A stretch of 64,000 nucleotides of DNA from an uncultured bacterium (GCA_902462155.1 CABQAQ010000005.1:101486-165485); one strand, 5' to 3'. Positions 17,484-26,984 are shown, counted from the stretch's first letter. A program made the numbers and translations. The notes: generated by a model not told the origin, from the sequence alone.

Positions 17484-18386
17484 GTGAGAGAAAAAGAGAA
17501 AGAGAATAGAATTTTGGCATTAACATTTCAAGAATTAATATTAAATTTGTCTAAATATTGGTCAGATTATGGATGTATAATCCAACAACCTTATGATATA
17601 GAAAAAGGTGCAAGTACAATGAATCCTGCAACGTTTTTAAGATCATTAGGACCGGAGCCTTGGAATACAGCAATGGTTGAGCCTTGTAGACGACCTACGG
17701 ATGCAAGATACGGAGAAAACCCTAATAGACTTGGACATTATTTTCAATATCAGGTAATCCTTAAACCATCACCTAAAGATTCTCAAGAAATATATCTAAA
17801 AAGCTTGGAATCTATAGGGATTGATCTTAAAAAACACGACGTAAGGTTTGTAGAAGATAACTGGGAATCTCCAACTTTAGGTGCTGCTGGTGTAGGTTGG
17901 GAAGTATGGCTCGATGGTATGGAAATTACTCAATTTACATATTTCCAACAAGTAGGCGGTATCGAAGTTAAACCTGTTGCTCTTGAAATTACATACGGGC
18001 TTGAAAGAATCGCTATGTATCTTCAAAATGTTAATTCTGTCTTTGATGTTATGTGGAATAATAATTTAAAATATGGTGAAATCTATTTACAAAACGAAAT
18101 AGAACAGTCAAAATATAATTTTGAAGTATCAAATGCTCAAAGTTTATTTAATATGTTCGATCTATACGAAAAAGAAGTGAAAAATTGTATAGAATCTGAT
18201 CTTGTTTTACCGGCTTATGATTATACATTAAAATGCTCACATACATTTAACCTTCTTGATGCAAGAGGGGTAATAAGTAAAGATGAAAGAATAAATTTCA
18301 TAAACAGAGTAAGAAAAATGGCTGCAAATGTTGCAAAACTATATGTTAAACAAAGAGAACTGCTAGGCTTCCCTTTATGCCATTAG
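17484..18386 (+). CDS. glyQ: glycine--tRNA ligase alpha subunit
   Basis: Catalytic subunit of the tetrameric (alpha2beta2) bacterial glycyl-tRNA synthetase. The family signature LTFQELILNLSKYWSDYGC is followed by QPYDIEKGASTMNPATFLR and SLGPEPWNTAMVEPCRRPTD. Length (300 aa) is normal. There is no ATG: the frame opens with GTG 17484 and a TTG lies ten codons later, just before the conserved region. I keep the GTG but the start is uncertain. The beta subunit glyS is not adjacent, so the subunits are encoded apart. Confidence 0.94.
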   Translation: MREKEKENRILALTFQELILNLSKYWSDYGCIIQQPYDIEKGASTMNPATFLRSLGPEPWNTAMVEPCRRPTDARYGENPNRLGHYFQYQVILKPSPKDSQEIYLKSLESIGIDLKKHDVRFVEDNWESPTLGAAGVGWEVWLDGMEITQFTYFQQVGGIEVKPVALEITYGLERIAMYLQNVNSVFDVMWNNNLKYGEIYLQNEIEQSKYNFEVSNAQSLFNMFDLYEKEVKNCIESDLVLPAYDYTLKCSHTFNLLDARGVISKDERINFINRVRKMAANVAKLYVKQRELLGFPLCH

Positions 18387-18474
18387 TGTAAAAATTATTA
18401 ATGTAAATTAATTAAAATAAAAAAAGAGTGCAAAGAAAAAGATTAAGAAAATAACTGAAAGTGAGAAAAAGATA

Positions 18475-20049
18475 TTGATTAAAGAATTTTTTAAGAATCT
18501 GGTAAAAGTAAAGAATCCGGACGAGATGATAAATAATGCGAAGAAGGCAGGATTAAGTAAAACACTAAATGCGTTTGACTTAATAATGTTGGGAATAGGA
18601 GCAATAGTAGGTTCAGGAATTTTTACCGTAGTTGGGATAGCAGCAGTAGGTAGTGATCAAGGTCCGGGAGCAGGACCTGCATTAATACTATCGATGGTAA
18701 TAGCAGCATTAGCTTGTATATTTTCGGCACTTTGCTATTCTGAATTTGCCTCAATGATACCTGTTGCAGGAAGTGCATATACCTATACATACGCTACTAT
18801 GGGAGAATTTGCCGCTTGGATGATCGGATGGATTCTTATGCTTGAGTATGCTATCGGTTTTATTGCGGTTGCTAGTGCTTGGACCGGTTATCTTATTCAA
18901 TTTTTAAAAGGTTTTTCTAACTTTTTACCTGAATTTATTACAAATCCTCCAATATGGCTTGTAAATGATTATAAAAGTGCAATAATAGCTTATGAAAAAT
19001 TAGGTCTTAATCCTGAACAAGAAATACCAAGACTTTTTGATACTTTACCTATAGCTTTTAATTTACCTGGTATAATTATGACCCTTGTGATTACAGGTAT
19101 ATTAATAAAAGGTATAAAAGAATCAACAAAAATGGCAGGTTTAATGGTACTTATAAAGGTGGCTGTAATTATGTTATTTGTAATTACCGGAGCATTTTAT
19201 GTTAAACCTGAAAACTGGGTACCTTTTGCTCCAAACGGTTTTAGTGGAATCTTTATGGGTGCTTTTATTATCTTTTTTGCTTATATAGGTTTTGATGCTA
19301 TAGCAACAACAGCAGAAGAGGCTAAAAATCCTCAACGTGATTTACCTATAGGTATTATCGGATCTTTATTAGCTTGTACTATATTTTATGTGCTTGTTGC
19401 TTTAGTATTAACAGGTATGGTTCCTATGAATCAGATAGATATTCACGCACCTATTGCTCACGTTATGCGAATGGTTGGTCAAGATTGGATTGCAGGCTTA
19501 ATATCTTTAGGGGCTCTTACAGGATTATCTTCGGTTCTATTAGTTCTATTACTTGCAGCTACTAGAATCTTATATGCTATGAGCCGTGATAATTTCCTCC
19601 CTAAAGCTTTTCAAAAAGTTCATAAAACTTATAAAACACCTCATATTATTACTTTTGTTGTCGGCGCTTTAGTTATTGTAGGATCTTTATTCCTTAATAT
19701 AAACGTAGCAGCAGAACTTTGTAATTTTGGTACTTTTACCTCTTTTATTATTGTCTGTATTGCTGTATTAATCTTAAGAAAAACAGAACCTGAACGTCAT
19801 AGACCTTTTAGAGTTCCTTTTTCTCCTTGGTTTCCTTTAATGGGAATTATTTGTTGTTCCGGTCTTATGTTTTATTCTATGAAATTTTTAACTACATCAA
19901 GATATTTATTCCCTATTTGGTTATTGTTAGGTACTTTGATTTATTTATCTTATGGCTATAGAAAAAATCGACAAATTGAATTAAGTGAACAGCTTCCTGA
20001 AAAAGCAAGTAATGAAGTAGCTAACAATAATGAACAAATTAAGGTCTAA
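18475..20049 (+). CDS. APC-superfamily amino acid permease (cationic amino acid transporter type), copy 1
   Basis: A 524-aa, roughly 12-helix transporter. The N-terminal LNAFDLIMLGIGAIVGSGIF is the APC substrate-site motif, followed by GPGAGPALILSMVIAALAC and EFASMIPVAGSAYTYTYATM, as in the CAT/YfnA group. The soluble tail is Glu/Asn-rich. The start is TTG 18475; no ATG is available. A very similar paralogue follows after 6 nt, so the pair is an operon from tandem duplication. Substrate cannot be assigned beyond amino acids, probably cationic. Ala and Val codons change from mostly GCA/GTA in the first ~250 nt to GCT/GTT later. Confidence 0.9.
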   Translation: MIKEFFKNLVKVKNPDEMINNAKKAGLSKTLNAFDLIMLGIGAIVGSGIFTVVGIAAVGSDQGPGAGPALILSMVIAALACIFSALCYSEFASMIPVAGSAYTYTYATMGEFAAWMIGWILMLEYAIGFIAVASAWTGYLIQFLKGFSNFLPEFITNPPIWLVNDYKSAIIAYEKLGLNPEQEIPRLFDTLPIAFNLPGIIMTLVITGILIKGIKESTKMAGLMVLIKVAVIMLFVITGAFYVKPENWVPFAPNGFSGIFMGAFIIFFAYIGFDAIATTAEEAKNPQRDLPIGIIGSLLACTIFYVLVALVLTGMVPMNQIDIHAPIAHVMRMVGQDWIAGLISLGALTGLSSVLLVLLLAATRILYAMSRDNFLPKAFQKVHKTYKTPHIITFVVGALVIVGSLFLNINVAAELCNFGTFTSFIIVCIAVLILRKTEPERHRPFRVPFSPWFPLMGIICCSGLMFYSMKFLTTSRYLFPIWLLLGTLIYLSYGYRKNRQIELSEQLPEKASNEVANNNEQIKV

Positions 20050-20055
20050 ATATTA

Positions 20056-21654
20056 ATGAACATATTAACAAAAGAACATAAAAATAATAGAAATTCAGAT
20101 GGTAATAAATTTAGATTATTAGCAATAGTAAAAGGAATTTTTAAGAATTTATGTACAAAAAAATCAGTAAACGAGTTTATAGAAGAGGCAAATAAATCCC
20201 ACTTAAAAAAGAACTTAAATGCCTTTGACCTTATAATACTAGGAATAGGAGCTGTAGTAGGTACAGGGATATTCACAATAGTAGGAATAGCAGCATTAGG
20301 CGGATCCGATGGTTTAGGAGCCGGTCCTGCTGTGTCTATATCTATGGTAATAGCAGCGTTTGCTTGTTTATTTTCGGCATTTTGTTATTGCGAGTTTGCA
20401 TCTATGATTCCGGCTTCAGGTAGTGCTTATACATATACATACGCTACTATGGGCGAATTTGCTGCTTGGATGGTCGGATGGATTCTTATGCTTGAGTATG
20501 CCATTGGTAATATTACTATTGCTTGTGCTTGGACTGATTATTTTTTACAATTTTTAAAAGGTTTTTCTCATATATTACCTTCTTGGATCATTAATCCTCC
20601 TATATGGTTAATAAATGATTATAGAAGTGCCATTATATCTTGTGAAAAATCAGGTCTTGATCCTTCTTTGGAAATACCTCGTCTTTTTGATACTATCCCT
20701 ATTTGTTTTAATTTACCTGCTATTTTATTAATTTTATTTATCACTTATGTTTTAGCAAAGGGTATAAAAGAATCTACCAAAGTTGCCGGATTAATGGTTT
20801 TTATAAAACTTACGGTTATCTTTTTATTTATAGTTGTAGGTGCTTTTTATGTTAAGCCTGAAAACTGGGTACCTTTTGCTCCAAATGGGTTTAGTGGTAT
20901 TTTTATGGGATCTTTTATTATCTTTTTTGCTTATGTTGGTTTTGATGCTATCTCTACTGCGGCAGAGGAAACTAAAAATCCTCAACGTGATTTACCTATA
21001 GGTATTTTAGGTACACTTTTATTTTGCACAACTATTTATGTCCTTGTTGCTATGGTTTTAACTGGGATGACTCCTTTAAATCAGATTGATGTTCACGCTC
21101 CTATTGCTCACGCTATGCGGGTTGTTAATCAAAATTGGGTTGCGGCTTTGATTTCTATAGGTGCTTTAACCGGCTTAACTTCTGTTATCTTAGTTTATCA
21201 GCTTGGAACTACACGTATTTTATATTCTATGAGTCGTGATGGTTTCTTACCTAAGGTTTTTCAAAATGTTCATCCTAAGTTCCATACTCCTTATTTTATA
21301 ACTTGGTTAACCGGTATTTTAACGGTTTTTGGTTCTCTTTTTATGGACCTTAATATTTCTGCCGAGCTTTGTAATTTTGGTACTTTTACTTCTTTTATTA
21401 TTGTTTGTATTGCTGTATTAATCTTAAGAAAAACAGATCCTGATAGACCTCGACCTTTTAAGGTCCCTTTTTCTCCTCTTTTTCCTATTCTTGGGATTGT
21501 TTGTTGTGCTAGTTTAATGTTATATTCTATGAAATTCTTAAAAATTTCTGCAAGTTTATTCCCTTTATGGTTACTTTTTGGTATTTTAATTTATTCTGTT
21601 TATAGTTATAAACATAAAAGAAGTTTTGATTTTAATCAAAAGTTTAAAGATTAG
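20056..21654 (+). CDS. APC-superfamily amino acid permease, copy 2
   Basis: Tandem paralogue of the preceding gene (532 aa), alignable over its whole length. The N-terminal cytoplasmic part is about 15 residues longer (MNILTKEHKNNRNSDGNK). It shares GIGAVVGTGIFTIVGIAALG, EFASMIPASGSAYTYTYATM, ENWVPFAPNGFSGIFMG and LCNFGTFTSFIIVCIAVLIL. A few substitutions near helix 3 (GNITIACAWTDYF against GFIAVASAWTGYL) could change specificity. ATG 20056 follows the first copy's stop after 6 nt. Parts of the two genes are nearly identical in DNA, including third positions. Confidence 0.9.
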   Translation: MNILTKEHKNNRNSDGNKFRLLAIVKGIFKNLCTKKSVNEFIEEANKSHLKKNLNAFDLIILGIGAVVGTGIFTIVGIAALGGSDGLGAGPAVSISMVIAAFACLFSAFCYCEFASMIPASGSAYTYTYATMGEFAAWMVGWILMLEYAIGNITIACAWTDYFLQFLKGFSHILPSWIINPPIWLINDYRSAIISCEKSGLDPSLEIPRLFDTIPICFNLPAILLILFITYVLAKGIKESTKVAGLMVFIKLTVIFLFIVVGAFYVKPENWVPFAPNGFSGIFMGSFIIFFAYVGFDAISTAAEETKNPQRDLPIGILGTLLFCTTIYVLVAMVLTGMTPLNQIDVHAPIAHAMRVVNQNWVAALISIGALTGLTSVILVYQLGTTRILYSMSRDGFLPKVFQNVHPKFHTPYFITWLTGILTVFGSLFMDLNISAELCNFGTFTSFIIVCIAVLILRKTDPDRPRPFKVPFSPLFPILGIVCCASLMLYSMKFLKISASLFPLWLLFGILIYSVYSYKHKRSFDFNQKFKD

Positions 21655-21727
21655 TCTTAATTTTTTATCTTTTTTAAACAAAAACTATCAAAAAGTTCTA
21701 ACTTTTGTATAATTTACTTTTATAGTA

Positions 21728-21757
21728 ATATCCTTTATTCTTAAGTATAAGGGATAT
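21728..21757 (+). promoter_or_regulatory. hairpin covering the ribosome site of the 116-aa gene
   Basis: ATATCCTTTAT (21728-21738) can pair with ATAAGGGATAT (21747-21757) through ten Watson-Crick pairs and one G-U, with an 8-nt loop. The AAGGGA in the 3' arm is the only good Shine-Dalgarno before ATG 21766, so the fold would mask it. Confidence 0.4.
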
Positions 21758-21765
21758 GGAAAAAA

Positions 21766-22116
21766 ATGATAAAAATTGAGAAAATAAAAAATTTAGCTAT
21801 AATAAGATGTGAAAATTGTTCAAGGATTGATAATAAAGAAGTTATATCTATTGCTAATATTTTAAAACAGCTAAAAGATAAAAGGATTGCCATTGACCTT
21901 AATTTTATAGATTCAATCTGTAATGATTTTTTTATTTTAATTAAAAAATTCCAAGGCAGATTTCGATTAAGTTTATACAATATTTCTTTTAATATTTTCA
22001 GTTTTTTATTTTTAAGCAAAAATTACTGCTATGTTGATTTATTCATTAATAAATCAAACTTTCAAAACCAAAAATTTCCTATTACACATCGACATTTTGT
22101 CCTTGTTAAAAAATAA
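21766..22116 (+). CDS. small protein with STAS-like fold pattern
   Basis: This 116-aa protein is not firmly assignable. The order of elements suggests a STAS (anti-sigma antagonist-type) domain: strand LAIIRCENC, then ISIANILKQLKDKRIAIDL, the turn NFIDSICNDFFILIKKF where STAS proteins have a D/S-rich phosphorylation loop, then RLSLYNISFNIFSFLFLS. No clear phosphorylatable Ser sits in the canonical DSSG position. It stands 111 nt after the permeases with its own leader. Confidence 0.5.
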   Translation: MIKIEKIKNLAIIRCENCSRIDNKEVISIANILKQLKDKRIAIDLNFIDSICNDFFILIKKFQGRFRLSLYNISFNIFSFLFLSKNYCYVDLFINKSNFQNQKFPITHRHFVLVKK

Positions 22117-22168
22117 TACCAGACTTTTTTATCTTTTATTTTTATAAAATATCTTTATAATACAAAAT

Positions 22169-22387
22169 TTAGTCTAGAATTATCTGTTGTATTTCTACAT
22201 CAGGTTTGCCTAAGACTCTTACAAGTTCTAGTACAGAAGCTTTCATTTGGCATTTTTGTTTACTATTATTGAAAAAATCAGAATAGAAACAGCCGTCACA
22301 TACGCAACCTCTTTTATAGCATTCTAAAGCGGTATTTGTCCAACGTCTTACACCTACAGCTCTTCCCATATCTCTGCTTCTTAGCAC
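22169..22387 (-). CDS. small Cys-rich conserved-type protein (72 aa)
   Basis: The frame opens at GTG 22387, preceded by repeated AGGAGG/AGAGG elements. The core RWTNTALECYKRGCVCDGC, FYSDFF and KCQMKASVLELVRVLGKP has five cysteines (C-x4-C-x-C-x2-C plus one further on), suggesting metal or cluster binding. The end looks like a DNA-binding or packing helix. I know of no assigned function. It is convergent with the 116-aa gene, and its promoter lies in the 0.7-kb non-coding interval to the right. Confidence 0.65.
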   Translation of the reverse strand: MLRSRDMGRAVGVRRWTNTALECYKRGCVCDGCFYSDFFNNSKQKCQMKASVLELVRVLGKPDVEIQQIILD

Positions 22388-23109
22388 TTAACCTCTCCTC
22401 CTCCTGTTATATCCCCAAGCCTATCCTTTAAGCTTTTTTATAATCTTTATATATTTTTATTTCACTTGCTTTTAATACAATTATATATACTAACCTTTTT
22501 TATACAAGTTCATTTTAACGAATTATAACATTTCTATACAAAACTCTAAAACCTCTATTATTCAAGGATTTTCAGCTTATATGGGAACAAAATCCCTATT
22601 ATATCATGCTTTTCACGATCTATCTATCGTAAGTCCATGATACATCTATATTATAGCGTTTTCATCTTTCTTTTATTCCTTAATATTTCTTAATACTTTG
22701 GCCTTTTTATCTCTTTTTGTATAGTTTACTACCAATAATTTTGGACGATTTTCTATTTTTTTCCACATTTTACAAAAGTGTAAATTCTTTTTTCGTTCTT
22801 AATTTTATTAACTTTTAGATAGGTACCAACTTTTTGAAAGTTAGACGAAATCCGGCTAAAATCATTCCCCCCCTCTTTCTTTTTCCACTTCGGCCAACAC
22901 TATTTTGTTTCTTGATTAAAAATTTTTATTCCAAAATAACTACTGCTTGAATTTAATAAAGAATTTATTTCAATATCTAAATTTTAATTAAATAAACTTA
23001 TCTTGTAAAACAATATAATCAACAACTTTTTGTGTTTGATTATATAATAGTATTATGCTAAAATCTCTATATATAAATAATTTTTTATTTAAAAGGAGTA
23101 TATTAAAAA
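22388..23109. other. 722-nt divergent non-coding interval with stacked hairpins
   Basis: No ORF of useful size. It contains a GGGA-N6-TCCC hairpin (about 22582-22598); a long two-part hairpin 22602-22642 (TATCATG/CATGATA outer stem, ACGAT/ATCGT inner stem); a terminator-like TTTACA-AAAG-TGTAAA followed by T-rich sequence (22769-22795, plus strand); an AACTTT-TTG-AAAGTT hairpin near 22830; and a run of seven C near 22867 that is unusual in this AT-rich DNA. It must also hold promoters for the genes at 22387 (minus) and 23110 (plus). A non-coding RNA on the plus strand ending near 22795 is possible. Confidence 0.4.
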
Positions 23110-23292
23110 ATGGCAAGATATATAAGACCAACTTGGGCTATAAGATGTGTAAATTCTAGTTGCAAAACCCTATTTGAAGTCGCTAAACTTGAAGAAAAAA
23201 AACAACAAGAAGTGATTTGCCCAAAATGTGGTGAACATTATATTTACCCTCCGATCATTGATGAGGATGAGGATGATAACGATAATATCTAA
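23110..23292 (+). CDS. small zinc-ribbon protein (60 aa)
   Basis: Sixty residues with C-x4-C (CVNSSC) and C-x2-C (CPKCGEHY) spaced as a zinc ribbon, ending in an acidic tail (DEDEDDNDNI). The AAAAGGAG ribosome site is strong. Start of the coding block is 11 nt before the radical SAM gene, so both are probably co-expressed. Function is unknown; such ribbons often bind nucleic acid or protein. Confidence 0.75.
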   Translation: MARYIRPTWAIRCVNSSCKTLFEVAKLEEKKQQEVICPKCGEHYIYPPIIDEDEDDNDNI

Positions 23293-23303
23293 CTCGTTTT
23301 ATA

Positions 23304-24245
23304 ATGACAAATTTGTTTTATAATAATAAACGATATTTACAATTTAGTGCCTATTTAAAAAATATCTTTAAAGAAAAAGTTTATAAAATAACTCTTGATG
23401 CCGGTTTTAATTGCCCAAATCGTGATGGATCTATCTCTAATGGTGGCTGTATATTCTGTGATGATTCCGGTAGCTTCTCTAATGCTCATTCTAATACTCT
23501 CTCTATTAAAGAACAATTACAAACCGCCTCTAAATTTTTATCTGATAGGTTCAAAGCTAAAAAATTTATAAGCTATTTTCAAGCCTTCTCTAATACCTAT
23601 AAACCTCTAGAAGAACTCAAATTAATTTATCCTCAAGCTCTTGATCATAAAGATGTCGTTGGTTTGTCCATTGGCACAAGACCGGATTGCATTGATGAAT
23701 ACAAGCTGGATTATATTAATCAATTAGCTGAAAATAATAAACTTATTTGGATTGAATATGGCCTTCAATCTATTCACGATAAAACTCTTAATCTTATTAA
23801 TCGAGGACACGATTATCTCTGCTTTGAAAATGCTTTCCGACTTACTAAAGAAAGAAAAAATATTAATATTTGCGTTCACGTTATTCTTGGCTTACCGGGC
23901 GAATCTTATGATGATATGATCTTAACTGCTAAAAAATTAGCTCAACTTAATATTGATGGTATTAAAATACACCTCCTATGTGTCTTGAAAAATACAAAAT
24001 TAGAAAAACTATACCAAAATAATGAATTGAACCTCCTTTCCGAAAATGATTATGTTTCTTTAGTCTGCGATTTCTTAGAATATTTACCCCCTTCTACTAC
24101 TATTCACCGTATTGCAGGTAATGGCTATAGTCAATCTCTTGTTGCTCCTTTGTGGCTTAATCATAAGTTCCAAACTCTAAACAAAATTGATCTTGAATTA
24201 CTTCATCGTAACTCTTTTCAAGGTAAAAAGTTTATTAATACTTAA
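23304..24245 (+). CDS. TIGR01212-type radical SAM protein (YhcC-like)
   Basis: This 313-aa protein fits the YhcC/TIGR01212 group. The N-terminus has YNNKRYLQFSAYLKNIFKEKV, then KITLDAGFNCPNRDG and GGCIFCDDSGS. The cluster cysteines follow the C-x7-C-x2-C spacing seen in this group instead of C-x3-C-x2-C. Further motifs are LSIGTRPDCIDEYKLDYI, WIEYGLQS and HVILGLPGESYDDMI. It probably acts on RNA or a small-molecule substrate; the reaction has not been established to my knowledge. Confidence 0.88.
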   Translation: MTNLFYNNKRYLQFSAYLKNIFKEKVYKITLDAGFNCPNRDGSISNGGCIFCDDSGSFSNAHSNTLSIKEQLQTASKFLSDRFKAKKFISYFQAFSNTYKPLEELKLIYPQALDHKDVVGLSIGTRPDCIDEYKLDYINQLAENNKLIWIEYGLQSIHDKTLNLINRGHDYLCFENAFRLTKERKNINICVHVILGLPGESYDDMILTAKKLAQLNIDGIKIHLLCVLKNTKLEKLYQNNELNLLSENDYVSLVCDFLEYLPPSTTIHRIAGNGYSQSLVAPLWLNHKFQTLNKIDLELLHRNSFQGKKFINT

Positions 24246-24284
24246 GAAGGCTTCTTTTTTTATTTTTTATCTATTTTTATAATC

Positions 24285-25250
24285 TTACCTTCTGTCTGAT
24301 AAAGATTTATGCTCCTCTGGTTTTGGTGGTATCTTCTTTATTGCAAATAATTCCTCGTTTTTAAATTCATTTATATTTTCAGATAAATTATATAATCCTA
24401 TCGTGTTTACCTTGTATTGCTTTATTGGCAATATGTTATATACATTTACAAACGTTGTTGTTGTTACTATTATGTCCTCTAATCCAAGATTTAATATTTT
24501 TAATATTTTCGACTCGTTTATTATCTGACCTATTGTCATTGGATCTATAAATTCTAAAAATTTTATTTTTATTCCTTTCTTTGTATATTTCTTTATCATT
24601 ATCTTTTTGTTGTCACTTAATACTTGTAAAAACTCGTTTATTTTTTTAAAATTATTTATCTGAAAAATTATACCATCTTGATTACCAAGACTCCTTAAAG
24701 GATTATATATTTGAATTAACCCTTTTATATCTTCATAAATCCTTTCTTTTATATCTAAAACTTCTTCTTCTGTTACTTCTGAATCAAATATCTCATTTGA
24801 TTTACGAGCTATTTTTACTCTACACGCATAAATAAATTTATTAAACTTCTGCATCTCCATTATATAATTCTTCTTTACCTCTTCACTTTGCTTTTTTGCC
24901 TCTCTCTTATATGCAATCCTTTTGGCTCTGTTAACTTCAGCCTCGAAGCTTAAGATAAAATCCCTTATATAATTAATAGCAAAAGCTCCCAATAAATTGA
25001 TAACTGATACTATAAATAATGATAAATTAACTCCTGTATCTTCTTTCTTCTCCTCAAATGTATAAAATTGATTAACAAAATCTAACGCTATTTGAAAATA
25101 GTTATCTAAAATCTCTATTTTTATATCACATAAAACTAATATCCAATATAAACAAGATACAAAGGCATTAAAAAATAAAAATACTTGTAAAAATTCAAAT
25201 ATCGATTTTATTATTTTAAAAAAATTATTTATATTATCCTTATTACTCAT
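24285..25250 (-). CDS. uncharacterised membrane-anchored protein (321 aa)
   Basis: Not recognised. Hydrophobic helices lie at about residues 15-42 and 72-95 (LSLFIVSVINLLGAFAINYI). A basic coiled coil (about 100-150) and a soluble alpha/beta domain ending in KKIPPKPEEHKSLSDRR follow. It starts 2 nt after the panC stop, so it is probably the last gene of the pxpA-yvcK-panB-panC run. Nothing in it suggests a direct pantothenate role. Confidence 0.65.
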   Translation of the reverse strand: MSNKDNINNFFKIIKSIFEFLQVFLFFNAFVSCLYWILVLCDIKIEILDNYFQIALDFVNQFYTFEEKKEDTGVNLSLFIVSVINLLGAFAINYIRDFILSFEAEVNRAKRIAYKREAKKQSEEVKKNYIMEMQKFNKFIYACRVKIARKSNEIFDSEVTEEEVLDIKERIYEDIKGLIQIYNPLRSLGNQDGIIFQINNFKKINEFLQVLSDNKKIMIKKYTKKGIKIKFLEFIDPMTIGQIINESKILKILNLGLEDIIVTTTTFVNVYNILPIKQYKVNTIGLYNLSENINEFKNEELFAIKKIPPKPEEHKSLSDRR

Positions 25251-25252
25251 TA

Positions 25253-26140
25253 CTATAATATAATATTATCAATTAACCTTACACCTTCTATTTTTACTGC
25301 AATAGCAATTACAGTACCTCCTTTAACTATATCAGTTTTTTCAAAACTTGTATAGTCATAAAATTCTAAATATTCCAATTCTATACCCTGATCTTTGTCT
25401 ATATAACTTAATGCGTGCTCAAATAAAATGCTTGTATCTGTTATATTTTTCTCTTCGTATAAATTCTTCAAATCAAACAATATTTTACTTAAAACTAAAG
25501 CTTTTTTTCTGCCTTCCTTTGACAAATAAGAGTTCCTAGAACTTAATGCTAATCCATCCGGTTCCCTTACTATATCTACAGGTACTATTTTTACCTCTAA
25601 ATGAAAATCTTCTACCATCTTCTCTATTATTTTTAATTGTTGAAGATCCTTTCTTCCAAAACAAGCATAATCACATTTCGTTAAATTAAATAATTTTAAT
25701 ACTATTGTTGCAACACCATCAAAATGACCTATACGTGTTTTACCACATAACTTATCTACATAAAAATATGGTGGACAAACGTATGTTATATTATTACTGC
25801 TTACTGCTATCTTAAGATCCTCATTATTATACTTTATTCCGTATATATCGTATGGCGATGGGAAAAATAATACATCTACATTATACTTCCTACATATTTC
25901 AAGATCGCTATCTATATTTCTAGGGTAAGAAGAATAATCCTCTTGTGGACCAAATTGTGTCGGATTTACAAAAACACTTACTATCTTAAAATCAGATATA
26001 CTCGCACATTTTGATATCAATGCCTCGTGACCTGCGTGTAAGGCTCCCATTGTTGGCACAAATCCTATCGTTTGATTATTTCTCTTTACTTTTTTTACTA
26101 TCTCTTTTAATTCATTTAGATCTTCTACTAATATAGTCAT
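25253..26140 (-). CDS. panC: pantothenate synthetase PanC
   Basis: ATP-dependent condensation of pantoate and beta-alanine. The 295-aa protein has the nucleotide-binding PTMGALHAGHEALI (HxGH type), VFVNPTQFGPQEDYSSYPR, FGRKDLQQL and PDGLALSSRNSYLS, all typical. Its 5' end overlaps panB by 29 nt. Length is slightly above the usual 280 because of an insert near residue 110 (LKIAVSSNNITYVCPPYFY). Confidence 0.96.
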   Translation of the reverse strand: MTILVEDLNELKEIVKKVKRNNQTIGFVPTMGALHAGHEALISKCASISDFKIVSVFVNPTQFGPQEDYSSYPRNIDSDLEICRKYNVDVLFFPSPYDIYGIKYNNEDLKIAVSSNNITYVCPPYFYVDKLCGKTRIGHFDGVATIVLKLFNLTKCDYACFGRKDLQQLKIIEKMVEDFHLEVKIVPVDIVREPDGLALSSRNSYLSKEGRKKALVLSKILFDLKNLYEEKNITDTSILFEHALSYIDKDQGIELEYLEFYDYTSFEKTDIVKGGTVIAIAVKIEGVRLIDNIIL

Positions 26141-26984
26141 TTAACTTCCTGAACTCCTCTTCATTTAAATTAAATATCTCATCCTCTGATGGAAATTTAT
26201 TACATTCTACATCGTGAATATATTTTTTTATAGCACTAATCATTGTAGTCTTTAAATCGGCATATCTTTTTACAAATTTAGGCGTGAAATTTGGATATTT
26301 TCCAAGCATATCATCTATTACTAACACTTGACCTGAACAATATTTACCGGCTCCTATTCCTATTGTTGGCGTATTTATACTCTCTGTTATAAATTTTGCA
26401 CTCTGCTCCGGCACCATCTCTAATACTATTGCAAAGACTCCTGCCTCTTCTAATTTCTTTGCCTGCTCATACATCTTTATTGTTTTCTCAAAAGATTTTC
26501 CTTGGATATTATATCCACCTATTGCATTTATCTGCTGTGGTGTAAATCCTATGTGTCCTACTACCGGTATTGAATTATCTGTTAAATATTTTATACTCTC
26601 TATTACTGATTCAGATGCGCCTTCTAGTTTTACCGCTTGAGCACCGCTCCTTATTAATTGCCCTGCATTCCTTAATGCTTCCTCTTTACTTATCTCATAA
26701 CTAAGATATGGCATATCCGCTACTATTAAACTCTTCTTTGACCCTCTCGCTACTGCTTGCGTAAAAATTTCCATCTCTTTTATACTTACCTGTAACGTGT
26801 TCTCATATCCTAAAACTACCATCGCCAAAGAATCACCCACTAATATCATATCTATTCCGGCTTCATCTAAACATTTTGCCGTCGAATAATCATAACACGT
26901 TAGCATTGTTATTTTCTTTTCTTCCCTGTAATGCTTTATTATTGTATTTATACTCTTCCTTTTTTCTACACTTCCTACTGACAT
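26112..26984 (-). CDS. panB: 3-methyl-2-oxobutanoate hydroxymethyltransferase PanB
   Basis: First committed step of pantothenate synthesis (ketopantoate from alpha-ketoisovalerate and methylene-THF). Signatures in order: MLTCYDYSTAKCLDEAGID, MILVGDSLAMVVLGYENTL, ADMPYLSY, AVKLEGA, VVGHIGFTPQQINAIGGY and PTIGIGAGKYCSGQVLVIDD. Length 290 aa is a little above normal owing to an N-terminal extension. Translationally overlaps panC. Confidence 0.97.
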   Translation of the reverse strand: MSVGSVEKRKSINTIIKHYREEKKITMLTCYDYSTAKCLDEAGIDMILVGDSLAMVVLGYENTLQVSIKEMEIFTQAVARGSKKSLIVADMPYLSYEISKEEALRNAGQLIRSGAQAVKLEGASESVIESIKYLTDNSIPVVGHIGFTPQQINAIGGYNIQGKSFEKTIKMYEQAKKLEEAGVFAIVLEMVPEQSAKFITESINTPTIGIGAGKYCSGQVLVIDDMLGKYPNFTPKFVKRYADLKTTMISAIKKYIHDVECNKFPSEDEIFNLNEEEFRKLNDYISRRSK

